Assembly: GCF_901709675.1 (NCBI RefSeq)
Contig: NC_051106.1
Span: 8,442,001-8,506,000 of the forward strand
DNA from: Syngnathus acus
Taxonomy: Eukaryota > Chordata > Actinopteri > Syngnathiformes > Syngnathidae
Reading direction: 5' to 3'
Length of the DNA stretch: 64,000 nucleotides
Position numbers and translations under genes: made by a program. This document shows positions 37,001 to 49,914 of this stretch, in pieces (the stretch's first letter is position 1; each line of letters opens with the position of its first letter). The notes beneath the pieces were generated by a model that saw only the letters and a program-made list of their open reading frames with translations, was not told the origin of the DNA and did no database searches.

Positions 37001-40000
37001 GTTGTTTTTAGCGTCGGTGAAACAAAACAGAAGGCTGACATATTGTGATGACTTAAAAAAACAAAAAAACAGTCAATATATAAACTGAGCTTGTTTCATT
37101 GAAAAAAAACAAACCCTGTTTCCATGTAAAAAAAAAATATATAAAAAAAGTTGAAAGACAGAGACATAATTATGTTGGAATTATATCAGAGATAAGGGAG
37201 AGGGGTTGAATGCTAATATGCTCCCCGTGTGATTAGCGCGGCGGGCCCCGCCTGAATTGGAGCTTAGCAACATAAAGGAGAACTTTGCCAATTAAAGCCG
37301 CAGCAATAACACCTCTATCAGAGTCTTGATTATTAACCGGGGAACGTTCCAATGACTGACGGATCGCTATTGTTCAACCGCTTACTTGCTACATTACAAA
37401 CGGCAATTTCCTCAGAGAAAAATCCCTTGCGGTCAAATAATTAGCATCTAGCATTTCCAAAATGGACGCCAATTCTTATGACACATTGTCAACAATTGCG
37501 CCATTAGAAGATGCGCTCGGTGTGATTATCACCAGGCGGCCATGACGGGATTGATTGATTGGCTAGCGCCGATTGCGAGGCGACAAGTAAAACTGCCGCA
37601 GGATGTTCCAAAATGCCCGTGTAGTCCGACGCGCCTCAATTTGCTTGACTCACCGATGAACTTGTTCTCGGCGGGAAGGCAAAGCTCGCCGCTCAGCTCC
37701 AAATTTGCCGTCCAGCGTTCCATCCACTCCGCTTGGATGTCTGCGAAAGCAAAATCGTGTCATTGAAGTGACCGAGATAAGTGGCCTGACTCTACATCAA
37801 ACAATAAAATGTAGTGTAATTTACTTTATGACACAATAGTGTACTTGTCAAATACTCCATCTACACAAAAACACACACACAGAGACGGACGCACACACAC
37901 AGACACTAACAAGACACTCGCCCTCCACGCTGTATTGTGTTCCAAACCACTTCTCCCTGAGGGGACAGCGGCCCTCGTGTTCTGGCGACAACAGCATCAG
38001 GTTGGCTTTCTCGGGGGTGAGCAGGGACAGCGCTGCACCAATCACCTGCGCACACACACGCAGACGCACGCAGGCAACACATTTCCTTCTGTCACTGTCC
38101 AAATGTGTTTCTTTATGCAGGAACAATCTCACTAAGGGAAAGAAGAGAGAGAGGAGGAGGGGTGGGGGGTATGCAAGCTCACATCTTTCCACACAAAGCA
38201 ATCTGCGTCACATAAACACACAAAGGAATGACTGACACAATAGAGGGGAGGTGGGGAACAATGAAGCTTCTTGACTTCATGGCTGAAATGAACTTCTTGA
38301 ATGTGCGATATTATGTGCGTAGGGACAGAGCAATCGTTGATAATTGCCCATGTAGCGACAGTAAGCGCAGAGTCGACACCTCGGGGCTGAAGTCAAACAT
38401 CAGCTGGTCTCCCGTCAGCAAGTCCTCCTTGGGGAACAGCTGCATGTTCTCGCAGATGTCCTCCACGTATTCGATAGGGTCGCTCTATAAAAAGGGAGAA
38501 GAGCGATAAGGGAACGGCGCGGAGCAGGCGGCGCTCGACTGACGCGGGCCTCCTACCTCTTCCTGATAGCGAAACTCGTTGGCCTCGATCTTCTGAATTT
38601 CTTCGTATATCCTGAACGTGTGATAAAAAGACATTTAGAGGAACGAGAAATGTTCCCCAAAAAATTTCAATCAAAAAGGACAATTTTTGTTTTTCTGTTT
38701 GTGCCTTTTCTGAGGGCCGAGGATCTGAAGCATCTTGAGATATTGGAACACCAGGTGGACCACCTGCAGGAATTCAAATCAAAAGACATATTATTGAGTT
38801 CTACATGTTTGATGTCAACGGTGTGCTTGAGGCCGCGGCAACACTTCAAGACCAGTTATTTTCCAATAAGACAGTCCTACAAAAAAAACAAAAAAAAAAC
38901 CCCGGCTCTCTCGCTGCATGGCTGCCTGCTTAGCCAGCGTTACCGTGGCAACTGACAGCACTACTCTTCCCTGAAATAACCTTGTTTGTATCTATCAATG
39001 AGGCAAATACCGGATCAAAATAGAAGAAGGTGGGTTGGCTTGGACGTTTACCTGGTAGAAGTTCTGGAAACCTTCGTCAGTGAGCGTGATGGAGATGGAG
39101 AAGATGGAGTAGGTGGTGTTCTGATCAAAGCCGCTTTCGCTGTTTCCTCCGAACAGATCCAGGGCCCAGCACCTGCCGTCGCGCACGTCCGAGCGTCAGC
39201 AAATTCTACGCTCGATCGCAAGATGCTCGTTTTGATCGCAAACTGCGACGCAAAATAAACGGCCGAGTGAAAATCCGGAGGGATGAAAAGGACACGAGGC
39301 TTCATTGCCTCCCGGGCCCAAATAAGCACTGAGGGGCCACTTTACGCCGCACCCCACTTAACACAGCAAAGCACTCGACGGGCTTTGAGCGCTCTCCAAG
39401 TCGCCCGCTGTCGTCATTCATCAAGCGCGGGAAACAAAGCGGTCTGGAACGTTCCATCCGAGCCGCTGAGTGCTGTCCACGTGTTTATTGGAGGGCCGCT
39501 TTGTATTGTGAGATGACTGAGAGAGGCCTTTTGCAATTATTTTTTTTTTGTTTATCTGAGCTGAATGGCTTGGCCACTTAGTAACAAGAGCCCCGAGAAG
39601 CTCTCTTACACACACAAAAAAAAAACCAGTTTGTGTCCCTTTGGTAAATTGAAGACCTTTAAATTGCGGTTTCTGCACACGGGAAAAGCAAAGAGAAAGT
39701 ACTCACTTCCTCCTAAGCATGGAGAGGATACTTCCTGGACCTTCGTGGCCAATCAGCCACGATATGTAGTGAAGAGGCTTCACTCTGCCAAAAGAAAAAC
39801 ATTGTTAGGACGAGAAAATCGAATCCCTCTCAAGACGACGGGGGTGTTGCATTCTATTGATGTAAGCCTCTTGTTAGATTTGGGTCTTTGCCACGGCAAA
39901 AAGGTTCATGTGTTGGGAGGGGAAAAAAAAAACGTCAGTCCCCTTTAGCGCCTTGAGTCACTGCAGTACCAATAGGAAAATATATGATGTAAAATAAAAA

Positions 40001-43000
40001 AAGCTTGCGGAGAAAAATGAAAAATAGTCCTTGTACTAATATTGTCATATTGTCTGTCTACATGCGTTTCTCCACCATTGGTGTTCAAGTCTCATACTGC
40101 AACTATCGATGCTAACCGTTAGCATGTCAACTACATTTGCCATTGTAGGCTACAATATGCTTGCAGGGCCGTTCTTAAGCCAACTTTCAAAGCCTCACCT
40201 GTAGTGCTTTTCTTGAGGCGGCAGCGCCCAGGTGATGTTCAACGAATGCACCTTCCGAACGGGGACGACTGCGGGCAACACAAAAACAACCACGGGGTAG
40301 TGCCCAACAGCAAATTGTCACATATATGATTGTGTACCTCTGTATAGTTTGTTGAAAGATGACATATCAAAGGGGTCCCGCATGTCGGAGAAGTCCGGCT
40401 TGGGAAGGCCACTACGGACATCAACAGGAATCAGGACATAAGCTATAATACAATTAAAAAAAAAAAAAAAAACGAAAGGAAGGCGTAGAGATGATCTCCA
40501 CTCACTTGTTGGGCACCTTGCTGAAGATCTCTCGCACCCACATCTCCAGCGTGTCCAGTTTCTCTGCGGGTGCACGATTACAAGAATTTAAGCATTTTTA
40601 TTTGTTCCCATAGAAAATAAATTGTAATCTGTTTAAACTGTGGCCGGTGGAAAAAAAGAACATAGCCTTAGAGTTAGCTCATTCTGTAGACATTTTTCTA
40701 CTATTTTTGATTTGAGTTTTTTCCCCCAATGCACTTGTGGAAACAGCAAATGACAATAAGAGACGATAACAAACAATGTTGGTTTTTTTTGTTCTCCCTT
40801 CTGGGACTTGCCTTATTTTCGCTGCTATCAAATAGCTTTGTATTATTTTATATATTTTTTTCCCCCCAACATTAAATTGCATAAGGCTCCACAGGAATAA
40901 TGCAAATATTGTTAAATGTAAAAAAAAAATAAAGATGAGGGGAAAAAGTGATCTTGGGAAAAACAGGGCTTGCATATTAACACGAGGCATCATCGGACTC
41001 CTCGGCAGCTGTTAATGAGGCGGTTGATATTTCCTGCAAGGGCGCGCCAAGACCCGACGATGACATCACCGGTATGAAGGCGGCGACCCGAGGCGAGCTG
41101 CGAATAATTAGCCACACTCGGCCGGAGACGGACACGTGGAGCGGCTCCTCATTAGAGCTTTGCGGCTTCATTAGGAGTCAATTAATCACCGGATTGCTTG
41201 TTAAAGAGTTCTGTCAATCTGCTCGCCAGACGGTTGTTGACTGACTCCACATGTGGATCACTGCAAAGCGGATCCTTCATCATACAAAACGGCTTTGGTC
41301 AAGATTGCCCGCGTCACCTCTCTCTCTTCGCTGAATTTAACGGAAATGAGCTGCGTCGCTTCCCACAACGGCGCAGACTCCCTTCTTCCATATACTGCCT
41401 TGCGTACCTCTGGACTGGACAGCTAGGGTCATGTAATGCGCAGAGTAGTGTCTCTCCCAAAATTCTCGTAGCCGCTCGTAGATGTTGATGTTCTTCTTCT
41501 TCGGCTCTTGCTTCAGAGTTTGGGCGTTCCCTGGTGACATCACTCCAAATCAACAAACTGCCACGCCCCCTAGAGGACATGGTGAACATCTCCCGCCAAC
41601 TCACCCCAGCAGAACTTGCCCATGGGGTGTCCCGGCTTGGCCAGACTGCCAAAGAGCATCTCCTTCCTGTGCGAATCGGACGGCTTGGCCAGCTGGTATT
41701 CTGACGGGCGGCAGAGGGAAAGACTCAAGAAAGACGACGGCGCTCTCGGGATGGAATCCGAACGTGGGCGGACTCACCGCTGTCGACGGCCTCCACCTCC
41801 CTGTCTATAGCGTCTCGGATCATCAGGGGGCAGATGAAGAACTGAGCCCACCTAAAAATGAAAGGATGATGAACCTCTTTAAAAAAAAAAAAAGAAAACG
41901 GAGCATCAGAACCTGCAATCTAACTTCTTCTTTCGTCTGCAACTTGTCTGCGCGGCAAACAAAGTTTGTCCAACGGCGATAATTATGCACGTCTGTTGCG
42001 TCAGATCGATCAAATCCCGGCACTTCTGCCGCTTTCTTAATCAGGCCCAGAGCTGAAGAGCAGCGCTGACTGCCTCCCGCTGATGCGGAAAAGTCAGGCG
42101 GCTGTGTTTTTAATCACTCCGCACTTCATCTTGGTCTTCCCGTTTGGCTGCTTAAAATGTTATCCCACTCAGCCACGCTGCTCCGGCGCACAACAAAAGC
42201 ACCTCTGATCCGCTCTCACCTGTCGAGCGCCTCTTTGAAGCTTCTCCTCTGCACGTCAAACTGGAAGACGGTCCTCTCGCAGTCGGTGGAGGCGTTGTCG
42301 CTGCCGCCGTGTTTCTTGAGAAAGGCATCAAAGCCGTTTTCCGAGGGGTACTTCTCGCTGCCCATGGAAACCACTGGCGCAGAGCGAGCCAGCGGGGAAA
42401 CAAAAGGACATGTTTCAGAAAAATGTCAAAAGATAAGCTTCTCTCTTTGTGGGCTCAATTTTGTTTCGTGCGGATGGCGGGGAAATTTTAATAGCCAGTC
42501 CCGACTGGCTTCCCGAAAGCCGGCTCTAAAGACGGCCGTAAACATCCGCTGACGGTTTTTATGGCCAGCGTGAGTTGGGATTGGCCATCAAAAGATTTTC
42601 GACAAGCCCATCAGTGAATGAGACAAACGATTTCTCTCAGAGACAAAAGATGGGAGCGCTCCGCATTTATCGCGACACATTATTGCGCTAATATTCCATC
42701 TTAAAATGTGCCTTGAGATATGAGTGACCCAAACAAAATCTAATTATTTATTATACTCACAGCAACAAGATAAAAAAAATAAAAAATAAAAATGTCGGGA
42801 ACCACCGCTGCAGGCGAATCCCGATTTTTACCGCAATTTTCTTCCAAAGTTGTATTTGAAGTCAACAAGGGTATGAGTATTATATTTGAAAAACAACCAC
42901 AAGGGAAAAGGCGTCAAACTCATTAATTGCAGTGTCGGAGAAACTTCCGGAGGGCGTTTAACAAGCGCCGCTTCTTTGTTTTTATCCCGTCCAACTTGCA

Positions 43001-44038
43001 GGTCCAAACATGTACGGAGGGCGCTACACTCAAATTTAATCGGTGATGGGTGAGCATGTAAAAGACTTCAGTGAATTAACCTTTGAGAGCTAACTCAACT
43101 CAACACACGCACGCAACCCCCCCCATCCTTTCACTGTAATTACTGTAATTACTCACTGTGTTCCAGAAAGTGGGCAAGGCCAGGGAGGTCAGCGGGATCA
43201 CTGAAGCTGCCCACTCCGACACACAGGGCGGCTGCAGACTGACACACACACACGCTAATACAGTTAGCATGGGTGACTTTGTGTGATGGGCCGCTTTACA
43301 CCAGGGATTCCAATCCTGCTGTGCTTGCAGCGCCCTCCCGGGGCTGGTCAAGTTCAAAACTGTAATAGTGGACTAGAAAATATTTTTAGCTTCAAATGGA
43401 CACCATCGCCATGCGTGTACCTGCTTCTCTGCATTCCCTCTCTTCTTCCTCCCCTGCCGGTCATCGTCCTCGTCGCCGCCTTCATCCGACTCCTCCTTGG
43501 TTTCATCACTGGAGTCATCTTCCTCTTCCTCCTCCTCCTCCTCTTCACCACCTTCCTCCTCCTCTTCTTCCTCCTCGTCGTCGTCGTCTTCTGACACGAG
43601 CGGGTAGCTGAAGTCCGAGATGAGCAGAGCACGCAGCCCGTTGTCCAGCATAATGTACCTGAAAAGGCGGAGAATAATTCAGGTGAGTTACATCTGAAAA
43701 GTGGAGCTGGGTCCGTATGTACGAATCGGCAATAAATATAATGCTGACTTAACTGGGGCTACACAAATTTTTGACGGGGCTGTAAGCCCCCCGGTGTTGC
43801 GCCGCCCCTGGTCAGCTCACATTTAAAATTCAGACAGTAAGGGAGGGAAACTAGATCCGTACCTGTACTGTTTGGTATCACTTGGAGATTTTATGATGTC
43901 CGCGTCTCCTTGGTTGTCCTGTCCAGAGTCCCCCTCATCATCCCGGAGACCCTCTGGATCCCCAGCCGGGGGCCCCATTTGAGGACGCAGAGAGTCCGAC
44001 GCCGGTGGTGCGTTTTTCGATTTGCCAGTCTGGGGCAT
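34036..44038 (-). CDS. nrdc: Nardilysin (N-arginine dibasic convertase), complete
   Basis: M16 zinc peptidase that cleaves before arginine in dibasic sites and also promotes ectodomain shedding. Exons in transcript order: 43863-44038, 43421-43658, 43157-43238, 42220-42373, 41778-41851, 41605-41700, 41408-41530, 40506-40563, 40338-40411, 40199-40268, 39707-39784, 39052-39172, 38705-38763, 38557-38611, 38380-38484, 37922-38045, 37654-37740, 36715-36834, 36589-36640, 36377-36527, 36104-36231, 35860-36022, 35681-35712, 35407-35545, 35273-35320, 35082-35134, 34893-34976, 34691-34781, 34470-34586, 34309-34398, 34036-34242. They total 3249 nt, 1082 residues, and 31 exons as in human. The inverted zinc motif HFLEH is at 161-165 (H161, E164, H165), with E242 the probable third ligand. 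Residues 82-126 are the Asp/Glu-rich insert that distinguishes nardilysin from insulysin. The conserved SPSDTKQYRY precedes it. Two introns use GC donors. An in-frame upstream extension to 44263 exists. Confidence 0.96.
36284..36352. repeat. Fragment of a fish dispersed repeat in an nrdc intron
   Basis: CTATTAGGTACACTTCTAAT resembles the ATTAGGTACACCT core of a repeat family common in fish introns. Only a short remnant is visible; ends were not defined. Confidence 0.3.
43480..43600 (-). repeat. nrdc: Purine-rich low-complexity tract coding the nardilysin acidic insert
   Basis: The coding strand is a near-continuous run of GAG, GAA and GAT/GAC codons, giving Glu/Asp runs of eight and nine residues interrupted by GG. 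Such tracts expand and contract by slippage, so length may vary between alleles. Confidence 0.8.
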
Positions 44039-44263
44039 AGTGGGGACTTTTTGTTGTTGTTTTTGTTTTACGGTCACCGCCGTGGGCAGACAAAAGCGAG
44101 CGGCGGCCGTAGCCAAGCGGACAGCTCGCTGTCGCCGGTAATGTCCTACTGCCCGTCCACGCAGCGTGTCAGCCAGCAGGCAGCGATGACGGAGAGTGCG
44201 TGTGGCATAAACGACACCGAAGAGAAAAGGATGCCGAGGCCACACACACACTGACATACACAC
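44039..44263 (-). other. nrdc: In-frame upstream extension of nrdc (possible mitochondrial presequence)
   Basis: Frame stays open for 75 codons before the ATG at 44038, up to another ATG at 44263. The extension is rich in Arg, Ala and Leu with few acidic residues (for example RQRAVRLATAAARFCL), as in mitochondrial targeting peptides. Human nardilysin also has a longer N-terminal form upstream of its MPGRNKAKS start, and the fish MPQTGKSK aligns with that internal Met. Use of 44263 as a start is inference. Confidence 0.4.
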
Positions 44264-44499
44264 TAAACCAGACAGGCAGGCAGCAGCCGCACAATGAGTC
44301 TATTCACACACGCTCTGGTGCTTTCGCCTATTCAGCTGGATGTCAGCTAAAAAAAACATCGCACCCTGGCGACTCTCTAGTTTACAAGATACACGCAAAC
44401 ATAACAGGCAAGCCCGTCAAAGGAGTCGACGGCGAACATCCGCTCTTTACACAACTGAAAGTTTGAGTCCAATGAATCGTTAACTGGCTGCCGTTTGGA

Positions 44500-44720
44500 A
44501 GTTTAAAAGCAAACATACGCTGTTAGCCTCTGTGTTTACTATTAGGGCCAGCCCCCGCTCCAAGTACGCGGCAAGCCGTGCTGTGATTGGCTGAGAAGTT
44601 CCTGGGTCACTGTAGTGCGATGTGATTGGCTGGATTTGCCATGTGAGGGCTTTTCAGCCTCACAACCAGGAAGTGTCTCAGTGGACTCAGCTGAAGATGA
44701 ATGAGTGAAGAAGGTCACTA
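44500..44720 (-). promoter_or_regulatory. nrdc: Candidate nrdc promoter with two inverted CCAAT boxes
   Basis: Two GTGATTGGCTG motifs place ATTGG at 44586-44590 and 44625-44629, reading CCAAT on the nrdc strand, 39 bp apart. A GC-rich CAGCCCCCGCTCC sequence lies between them and the gene at about 44551. Paired CCAAT boxes of this spacing are typical of NF-Y-driven housekeeping promoters. The position is about 550 bp above the ATG, so the assignment is tentative. Confidence 0.4.
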
Positions 44721-45144
44721 TAGCAAAAGAACAAGATATAGGGGAAAAAAAATTGAAAACATTTTGAACTCTTTCATAATAATTGTATACAATTATAGAG
44801 TGCTATATTTCCTCATTAAAATATGCATTGAAACGATTTCTTTTTTTGGGGTCAAAGGATGCATGGCCAGCTGATTTGATTGTGGAACAGCCTAATTGTG
44901 CACAGAGTAAGAAACTCTCTCCGCATTTATCAGTGACTAAATTCCGCTTCGCTATCCGTCAATATGAGGCATTCAAACAATAGACGGCAAAAATCAACTT
45001 TGGTTTCACGCTTGGACCCGGGCCCGGGCTACACGATCATGAAGAGGCCCGACGTTGACATTTGTCCAACGCCCTTCCACCGCCTCCTCCCCCAGCGCAG
45101 CGTGTTGGCATTTAAGCCTTCCTCTGTGCCAATATGTCCTCCCC

Positions 45145-45272
45145 CTCACTCACTCACTCACTCACTCACTCACTCACTCACTCACTCACTCACTCACTCA
45201 CTCACTCACTCACTCACTCACTCACTCACTCACTCACTCACTCACTCACTCACTCACTCACTCACTCACTCA
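45145..45272. repeat. CTCA tetranucleotide microsatellite, 32 units
   Basis: 128 bp of perfect CTCA repeats. Because the unit is not a multiple of three, all three frames read as an LTHS-type repeat, producing several spurious long open frames. Confidence 0.98.
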
Positions 45273-47199
45273 CACTCCCTCGCCCGAGTCTGTCTGTCTG
45301 TTGGTCTGAAGCCAATCACACGTGCCCCTGGGCCTCTATGTCGGCGGAACGAGGTGATAAACGCTGCAACCATGACAACTGGCGAGCCACACGCACACCG
45401 ACCGGCGTGCGGACGCACACACCTCGGCATTGTTAATTCACCACGTCCAGCTTTCACCTGAGCTTCCCGTATAATAACGCATGAGCATCCGCATGGATTC
45501 ACAAAATTATCCCTGAATAAGCATTCCGCCAGCGAAAACTAGCAATGCGCCGGCGGTGGACGACTACCACGAATTCCAGCAGGCATTCTCCCAATCGTTT
45601 ATTAAGCAGAGGGGCCATTAAGAACATTTCCTTGCATTGTGCATAAATGGGGCAAACCAAATGATGTATTTTGTCATTTTGAATGCATCAAAAAACACAA
45701 CAACAGGTACACCTTTGTCTTCCGAGCAAGGCATTCTTGCCTCAAATGTCAATGTCATCAGACTAGCATTTTCCGCTTCTGCGCGTCTCTCTATGACCGA
45801 AATTGAAGTTCACCTCGGGCAACTCAAAAGGGGGGGGGGCAATGTAAAACGCAGCCAGCTGAATCATTGTAAGACGATGTGAATGGCTCCCCCTCGGTCC
45901 TCGTCCGTAAGATTCACTGGAAGTCCGCCGCCTGAACATCCCAGAGGGTTCCCATGGCAACTGATTTGAATTGCAATTAATACAGGACGTGATTAATTAG
46001 CTCACGCTTGTGTCATACGACGACGTTACGGCGCTTGGAGTGCATATGTGTGTGTGTGTGTGTGGACTTCGTTGAGCGGCGCACGTGTGTGAATCACTAT
46101 ACTTCATGCGTGCGTCCCATGCGGTTTGTCCTTGCCCGCAGTGAGTGTGTGTGAATCAGAGGTGAGTCCTCTAGAGTATTGCTCTTTGCTTTCATGTTAT
46201 GACACAAGTACCTGACACCCCCCCCCCCCCACTCCCATCCACTCTCCCCACTACTAATTCCAATAGACTTTCTGTGGAGAATAAAGATAAGAGTTTCAGG
46301 AAAAAAAAAAAAAATCCTCCACCTTTTGTTTAGAATCAAGGTCCAATTTGTGAACACATGACTCATGTCTTGATTGTTAAAGTCTGGTCGCCCTTGATTT
46401 TAGAAAGCTCCCATGACGAATGACTCTCTTATTTATGCGCATCGACCGGCCTGCCATTGATAAACGTCTTAATTGATTTTTTTTTTTTTCTTTTGTTCAT
46501 AGCTGCACATGCACGCCAGTCAGCCAGCCAGCCGGTCGGCGGGCCGGCCCGGCCCGGCCTGGCCCGGCCCGCCTCTTTCCCTGCATCGCAGGCCGGGGCA
46601 TTAAGTGGCCTTGTGGGGAAGCCGAGATACGGCCTAATGCACCTGAGAGCCCCTGAAATCTATAACCATCGTCTACAGCTTCCTGCTATTACTGGAAGTG
46701 TCTGTGTTGTGCCGTCAGATTGGAATCTCCGAGGACAGCGTTCCCTCGCACCGCCGCGGGGCGATCGAGAGAGGAAAAAAAAAAGAGAGAGAGCGTGAGA
46801 GGAAGATGCACCTCGGCCGTTTCCTCAAGGTGATTCACCTTCACGCACGCGCGCCAAATCGATGTGAAATTGAACTGAAAATTGAACTTTGAGCGCAGTA
46901 ATGTCGTTATTAAATCTTTTCCTGAAGCTCGCCGATATGCAAAAGAGCCTCGGAGGGGAAGGGGGGGGGGGAGAAAAAAAAACCGACACGCATCAATGCG
47001 TCGTCGTAATTGTCCACTATGCCATGGCCTTGATATCATTTTAAAGGCTTCAAATGTCATTACAAAATGATTTTCTGTCATGTGCAACTGTTATTAAAGG
47101 CCCTCGCTCTTATTACTCGCTAATGCGGCCATCATTTGTCACGCGAGTCTCTTCATCTGGCACACGTCAACTAACAAAAATCTTATTAGGTTGTTATTG

Positions 47200-47545
47200 G
47201 AGTGAATCCTCTCCACACTGAACACGGTCATTTCGAAATGAATCGTATCATGATTGAATGACTCGTCTTGCACTCGGAGTGAATCATTTCCTATTTGGTG
47301 TGAATCCTGTCGTATTTGGACTGAATCGTATTATCATCGTATTTATTTGGAGTGAATCAATCGTAACCAAAGTGTCGGATTTAGAGTTCATCTTAATTTT
47401 GGTGAATCGTATCGTAATTAGACGGAATCATTTCACAATTGAAGTGAATTATTTATTTGTAGAGACGGGAAGGAATCGTATTTGCATCGTATTAGGCTGT
47501 GAATCGTGTTATCGGCAGACTGAATGGTATCGGGATCGTTGGCGA
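47200..47545. repeat. Degenerate tandem array, unit about 20-23 bp
   Basis: Variants of TTTGGAGTGAATCGTATCGT recur about fourteen times, with TGAATC as the most constant core and alternating GTATCGTA or ATTTC blocks. Units differ by substitutions and 1-4 bp length changes, so this is an aged minisatellite. Confidence 0.7.
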
Positions 47546-49129
47546 TGTAGCGGGTGATGGTGACACCAGCAGAACATGAAGGAGTCAACCTCTTCAATGT
47601 ACAAGGTGCACTTCGATTCCCTAAAGGGCTAATTATTGACTCCGCCGTTTGTTCTCAAGCAACAAAAGGTAGACGCGGCAACAAAATAAAAGAGTACAGT
47701 TGGACCGAGTCCCTCAAGGTGCTGAAGTTAATGGTGCTGATAATTGGACTTCGAGGTAACAGTTGATTTGCAGCGAGTACGTGGCCATTGCTCTTTCCCG
47801 TGCCAATCAAAAAATATATATAATAAATCCAAAATTACTTTGAGACGTTAGCCGATGATCGGCGCTGGAGGACAGCGTACGTTTTTATCATGAGCCGTCA
47901 CGTAATTGTTTTCTGCTTTCCTGTCGGCTCATTTTTATGTGTTTGTTGTCGCTCTTCTTTTATGCTTATGTCTCCGGCCAGCTACTTTGCATTCCGAGCT
48001 TGTTCGTGTAAAGCATTTGGTGGCCATTACCTGGGAAAAGTGAGCTATAAATAATCGTTACTTGGGCTTTTTTTTTTTTGGGTACTTTTTTCCAGGGCTC
48101 AAAAGGAACAGAAATGTCCCCAAAGTGTCAAGGATACAAGATCAGTAACCGGCTTCCTGGACTGAATAAATAAATTCAAATCGAACGCAATGTACAAAGT
48201 AGAAGGATTAAATTTTCAAATTGCAAAGGCTGCAATTTTAAAAAAAGAAAAACAGCTTACGCTTCATTTTGGTCAGGCTTTGTTTTATATGCATACTGTG
48301 AATATATACTGAATAAGAATTAATCAGATTAATCCATCTGCTGTCGACGGAAATTGATGTTAACGTGTCTTCAGGCTCGCGTTGCGAACGTCACATGACC
48401 AAACCCGGGAAACAATTGAGCGCTGATGTTCAAAATGTCAGCCTGAGGCCATTTATACTTCTTTCTCCTTTTTTAATCTTAGACAATAGGCATCTTTTTC
48501 CCCCCAGGCTTCGCACCATGTCTCATAAAATTTAATGAAAGTCAATCAATTTCCCCCCAAATTCAATATAACTGAAATATTAATCTTTCACGATCTTTGT
48601 TTTAAGTTGAAAGACAAAAATTGTTCCCAAGTTGCGGAAGAGGGAAACAAAAGAAGCACTCTAGAAGAGTCTGAAGAGATAATCAGAAAAGCGTCCTTGA
48701 TGACAAGCCAGTACGTGAAGTACAAGCCGGCCGCTCGTCACTAGCGAAAGCGGCTACGCGCGGCAAGCTAATTTGCGACGTGGTGACATCTGTTGCTCCC
48801 ACTTCCTCCTCCTCTTCACGCCGTGACAGGTGTTTAGCTCCTTGTGAACTTCTGAGGCCTCCATGTGATTTCCTCTCATGAAAGTCACATCGTTTAAAAC
48901 TAAATAAATTAAAAAAATCGCCTGACACGTGTGTGCTGGCGTGCGCGCCGAAAAGCCAGATGGCGAGAGTCGCCATGGCAACGTGCACGGCAAACCGCCG
49001 GTGCTTAAAGGCACGGGGGGCTGAGATGCATTAAGTAAGATGAGATGTTGAATTTTTGTTGGTAAAGCCCAACATTTGGGGGGGGATATTGGAATGTACA
49101 ATATATTTCCAATAAAAGAAAAAGATTCA

Positions 49130-49375
49130 ATATGCATATTGATAATTTTTTTCGATTTGGTTCGATTCAATGCATTCGCATCTTTAAAATCAAAATGGAT
49201 TTTCCGATTAAAATCATTTTTTGTTACACCCCTAATCTATATGTATATGTAGGCTATAAATTAGCGGTGAGCGCTAAACGATTCGGTGCAGTGAATACAA
49301 TGATTCGATTCAGTCGAATCAAAGCCGATTTTCCGATTCAAATCGATTTAAGTTGTACTCCTACAACTAGCTAAT
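49130..49375. repeat. Dispersed TCGATT-type repeat, two blocks
   Basis: Two related blocks contain TTCGATTTGGTTCGATTC with GATTTTCCGATTAAAATC, and GATTCGATTCAGTCGAATC with GATTTTCCGATTCAAATC. The first ends in TTGTTACACCCCTAAT. This style of sequence is common in teleost intergenic DNA; the element class was not determined. Confidence 0.55.
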
Positions 49376-49883
49376 CCATCCCCTTCAAACTATTTGGTTT
49401 TGTCGCCGTTTCCTAATTTCTATTGCTTCATTTCTGTCGTTGAATCGTTGGGCTCTGCGATTGGCCGCCATTCAGGCTGTCCGATGCCGCAGCTCCCCCG
49501 GGCTGCGATGTGGAAAAGCGGACCTGCATCCTAAAGCTTTCTCCCTCCCTCCCTCCCTCTCTATCCTCTTCCTCATTGCAGTCTTCTCACGTCCCCCCCA
49601 TCCCCTCCTCCTCCCCATCATCATCATCCTCCCTGCCTCCCTCATCCGCCTCCACAGGAGAGAGAGAGAGCGAGAGAGTGAGAGAGGAGAGGAAAAGAAG
49701 GCATGCAGGAGAGTGCGGCTGAACGTGAGCGCTATGTCGACACTCCGCCTGTAAAAGTCTTCTCCCGGTCGTTCCCTGATTCTTTGGCGGAGGACTGAGT
49801 GAGTATTTTTCACCGGCTTTTTTTTTTTTTAAGCCCCTGTCAATGCTTTTAAGTGTGTGTGCTGCGTGAACGTGTGAGACAAC

Positions 49884-49914
49884 GTGTGTGTGTGTGTGTG
49901 GGGGGGGGGGGGGG
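49884..49914. repeat. GT tract joined to poly-G
   Basis: (GT)8 runs directly into about 15 G. A similar junction occurs at 50225-50261. Confidence 0.9.

Noticed and set aside
26417-44038. A TBC Rab-GAP domain upstream of the rabgap1l-like gene
   Set aside because: I looked on the minus strand for exons encoding the TBC arginine- and glutamine-finger motifs and found only fam163a and nrdc exons.
44964-45461. 165-codon frame rich in LTHS repeats
   Set aside because: Produced by the CTCA microsatellite, which is open in all three frames.
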